Assembly (NCBI GenBank): GCA_002296055.1
Contig: DBHE01000039.1
Span: 1-15,137, forward strand
Direction: 5' to 3'
DNA length: 15,137 nucleotides
Source: Pseudomonadaceae bacterium UBA836
Lineage (GTDB): Bacteria > Pseudomonadota > Gammaproteobacteria > Pseudomonadales > Pseudomonadaceae
A program made the translations under genes and the position numbers. The notes beneath the pieces were generated by a model. The model was not told the DNA's origin. It saw only the letters and a program-made list of their open reading frames with translations, and ran no database searches. Below are positions 14,158 to 15,137 of the stretch, one piece after another. The stretch's first letter is position 1. Each line of letters starts with the position of its first letter.

Positions 14158-14178
14158 CGGCCGAGCGGGGCTCGGCCG
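14158..14178. terminator. Perfect hairpin between rlmM and the ABM-domain gene
   Basis: CGGCCGAG, loop CGGGG, CTCGGCCG form a perfect 8-bp stem 29 bases past the rlmM stop. As the two genes converge it can serve both transcripts. No T-tract is seen on either side. Confidence 0.55.
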
Positions 14179-14208
14179 TGTTGCGCAGAGGGTCGCTTGG
14201 CAGCGAAG

Positions 14209-14493
14209 TTACAGCGGCTCCAACAGGCTAATCTTTTCTTCTTCCAGCAGAATTGGCGCAAAGCCGCTGATGCTGTCGCGGCGAGCTTCGGAGTCTTCCC
14301 AGCGCTGCCAGGAGTGCATGTTCTGCCAGGTGACCATGATGATGCGGCGGTTGGGCTGCTCCATATCACGGAATGACTCGCCTGAAATAAAGCCGGGGGA
14401 CTGCACGGCCGCAGAGAGCACGCGGCGGGCTACTTCTTCGTAGGGTTGTTCCAGACCTTCTGCGATCACACGTTCAATCAACACTTTGATCAT
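14209..14493 (-). CDS. Small ABM-domain protein (antibiotic biosynthesis monooxygenase fold)
   Basis: This 94-aa protein has the dimeric ferredoxin-like ABM fold: a first strand IKVLIERVIAEG, a helix YEEVARRVLSAAV, SPGFISGESFRDMEQPNRRIIMVTWQNMHSWQRWEDSEARR, a stretch typical of the family (given here in part: GFISGESF, then IIMVTWQNMHSW), and a closing strand. Members include quinol monooxygenases, haem-degrading enzymes and proteins with no known activity, so the substrate cannot be named. AAGGAAG precedes the ATG. It is divergent from tusA and convergent with rlmM. Haem- or quinone-specific residues cannot be assigned by eye. Confidence 0.8.
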   Translation of the reverse strand: MIKVLIERVIAEGLEQPYEEVARRVLSAAVQSPGFISGESFRDMEQPNRRIIMVTWQNMHSWQRWEDSEARRDSISGFAPILLEEEKISLLEPL

Positions 14494-14556
14494 CTTGCTT
14501 CCTTACCCGGCGGGGTGTTGTGACTCTAACTCCAGTGTCGGTCGCCGCCGGGCGTC

Positions 14557-14585
14557 TGGCAAGCCCGGGATGATTGCGGGATAAT
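14557..14585 (+). promoter_or_regulatory. tusA promoter candidate
   Basis: TGGCAA (14557-14562) and GATAAT (14580-14585) are spaced by 17 bp, about 30 bases upstream of the tusA ATG. The -10 is good, the -35 weak. Confidence 0.35.
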
Positions 14586-14616
14586 CGCCAGCTTGTTGAT
14601 TCAACCGAGCCTTGCC

Positions 14617-14853
14617 ATGACTGACTCTGCCGCTACGACCCTGGACACCCGTGGGCTGACCTGCCCGGAGCCGGTCATGATGCTGCACAACGCCGTGCGC
14701 GATGTGGCCGCCGGTGAGCTGGTACAGGTGCTGGCTACCGACCCCTCTACCCAGCGCGATATTCCGCGTTTTTGCAGTTTTCTCGGCCATGAGCTGCTGG
14801 AGCAGCACGAGGCCGACGGCATCTTTCATTACCTGATTCGTAAGGCGGACTGA
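14617..14853 (+). CDS. tusA: Sulfur carrier protein TusA
   Basis: TusA takes persulfide sulfur from the cysteine desulfurase IscS and hands it on for thiolation of the tRNA wobble uridine. In some bacteria it also serves other sulfur pathways. The protein is 78 aa, the normal size, with the family hallmark [16 protein letters not shown]: Cys16 is the sulfur-carrying cysteine in a CPxP motif. The later [21 protein letters not shown] segment is also typical. The ATG at 14617 was chosen since MTDS fits family starts; upstream in-frame TTG codons at 14593 and 14596 lack ribosome-binding sites. The stop lies seven bases from the convergent partial gene. Confidence 0.92.
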   Translation: MTDSAATTLDTRGLTCPEPVMMLHNAVRDVAAGELVQVLATDPSTQRDIPRFCSFLGHELLEQHEADGIFHYLIRKAD

Positions 14854-14860
14854 GGCCGAG

Positions 14861-15137
14861 TCAGTCTGTGCTGTCCTGATCTCTTTGCTCCCAGCCTGCT
14901 TGCCCCGGTTGTGACTGGCACGCGCCCAGTTGCTGCTGCCAGGCGTCGGTGTGGGCGCTGAGCGCGGCTTGGTATTGCTCCCACAGACTCTGCGGTGTGC
15001 CGGCCAGTTGATCGAGCGCAGCGGCAGTGGCGGGCGGTATGCCGGGCACCGCGCGCAGCGCGATGATGGATTCTGCCCAGGGCTGGCCCAGGCGTTGCAG
15101 TTGCGCCAGATAAGGCTGTATCTCGCCCGCATAGAAC
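14861..15137 (-). CDS. Unidentified protein, C-terminal part (cut by window edge)
   Basis: An open frame without stops runs from the right window edge to the TGA at 14863-14861, giving 91 C-terminal residues plus a partial codon. I do not recognise the family. The visible part starts FYAGEIQPYLAQLQRLGQPW and continues through ALRAVPGIPPATAAALDQL. That second segment superficially resembles a helix-hairpin-helix motif (PGI-x-x-A-T-A), but the resemblance may be chance. The end is Gln-rich, hydrophilic and probably disordered. It converges on tusA with a seven-base gap. Base composition resembles the neighbours, so it is likely a real gene. Confidence 0.6.
   Translation of the reverse strand, partial: FYAGEIQPYLAQLQRLGQPWAESIIALRAVPGIPPATAAALDQLAGTPQSLWEQYQAALSAHTDAWQQQLGACQSQPGQAGWEQRDQDSTD

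Noticed and set aside
1..15137. CRISPR array, tRNA, rRNA, insertion sequence or prophage
   Set aside because: No regularly spaced direct repeats, tRNA-like cloverleaf, transposase motif or phage gene was recognised on either strand.

Overview
The window looks like chromosomal DNA of an aerobic gammaproteobacterium of the Pseudomonadaceae. The NrdA/NrdB pair, the two-component pair beside nrdA, RlmM, TusA and MetR are all of Pseudomonas type. A secreted cutinase very like the Pseudomonas mendocina enzyme makes the Halopseudomonas / P. mendocina side of the family plausible. No rRNA, tRNA, transposase, CRISPR array or phage gene was recognised.

Left part (1-6276). A class Ia ribonucleotide reductase operon runs leftward: nrdA, a 317-base repeat-bearing spacer with an ERIC-like palindrome, then the 5' end of nrdB. 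The nrdA upstream region carries a good NrdR-box candidate over a candidate -10. Running rightward from the same intergenic region is an overlapping RstA/RstB-type response regulator and sensor kinase pair.

Middle (6284-8926). Convergent with the kinase lies a leftward series: a TetR/QsdR-like regulator, a short-chain dehydrogenase/reductase and a secreted cutinase with an intact Ser-Asp-His triad and a glycine-run linker. Hairpins separate these genes, so they are probably not one simple operon.

Right-middle (9177-12919): the most interesting region. Four leftward genes encode a DUF1852 protein (MesX), a core methionine synthase without the folate-binding half of MetE (MesD), a flavin reductase and the LysR-type methionine regulator MetR. 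A perfect MetR-type site (TGAA-N5-TTCA) sits upstream of mesX, about 32 bp upstream of a TACAAT -10 candidate. MesD-type synthases are reported to work without methyl-folate or cobalamin but to need DUF1852 and oxygen; as far as I know the methyl donor is unknown. The neighbouring flavin reductase suggests reduced flavin plus O2 as part of the chemistry.

Right end (13073-15137). The rRNA methyltransferase gene rlmM converges on a small antibiotic-biosynthesis-monooxygenase-domain gene. tusA and the 3' part of an unidentified leftward gene follow.
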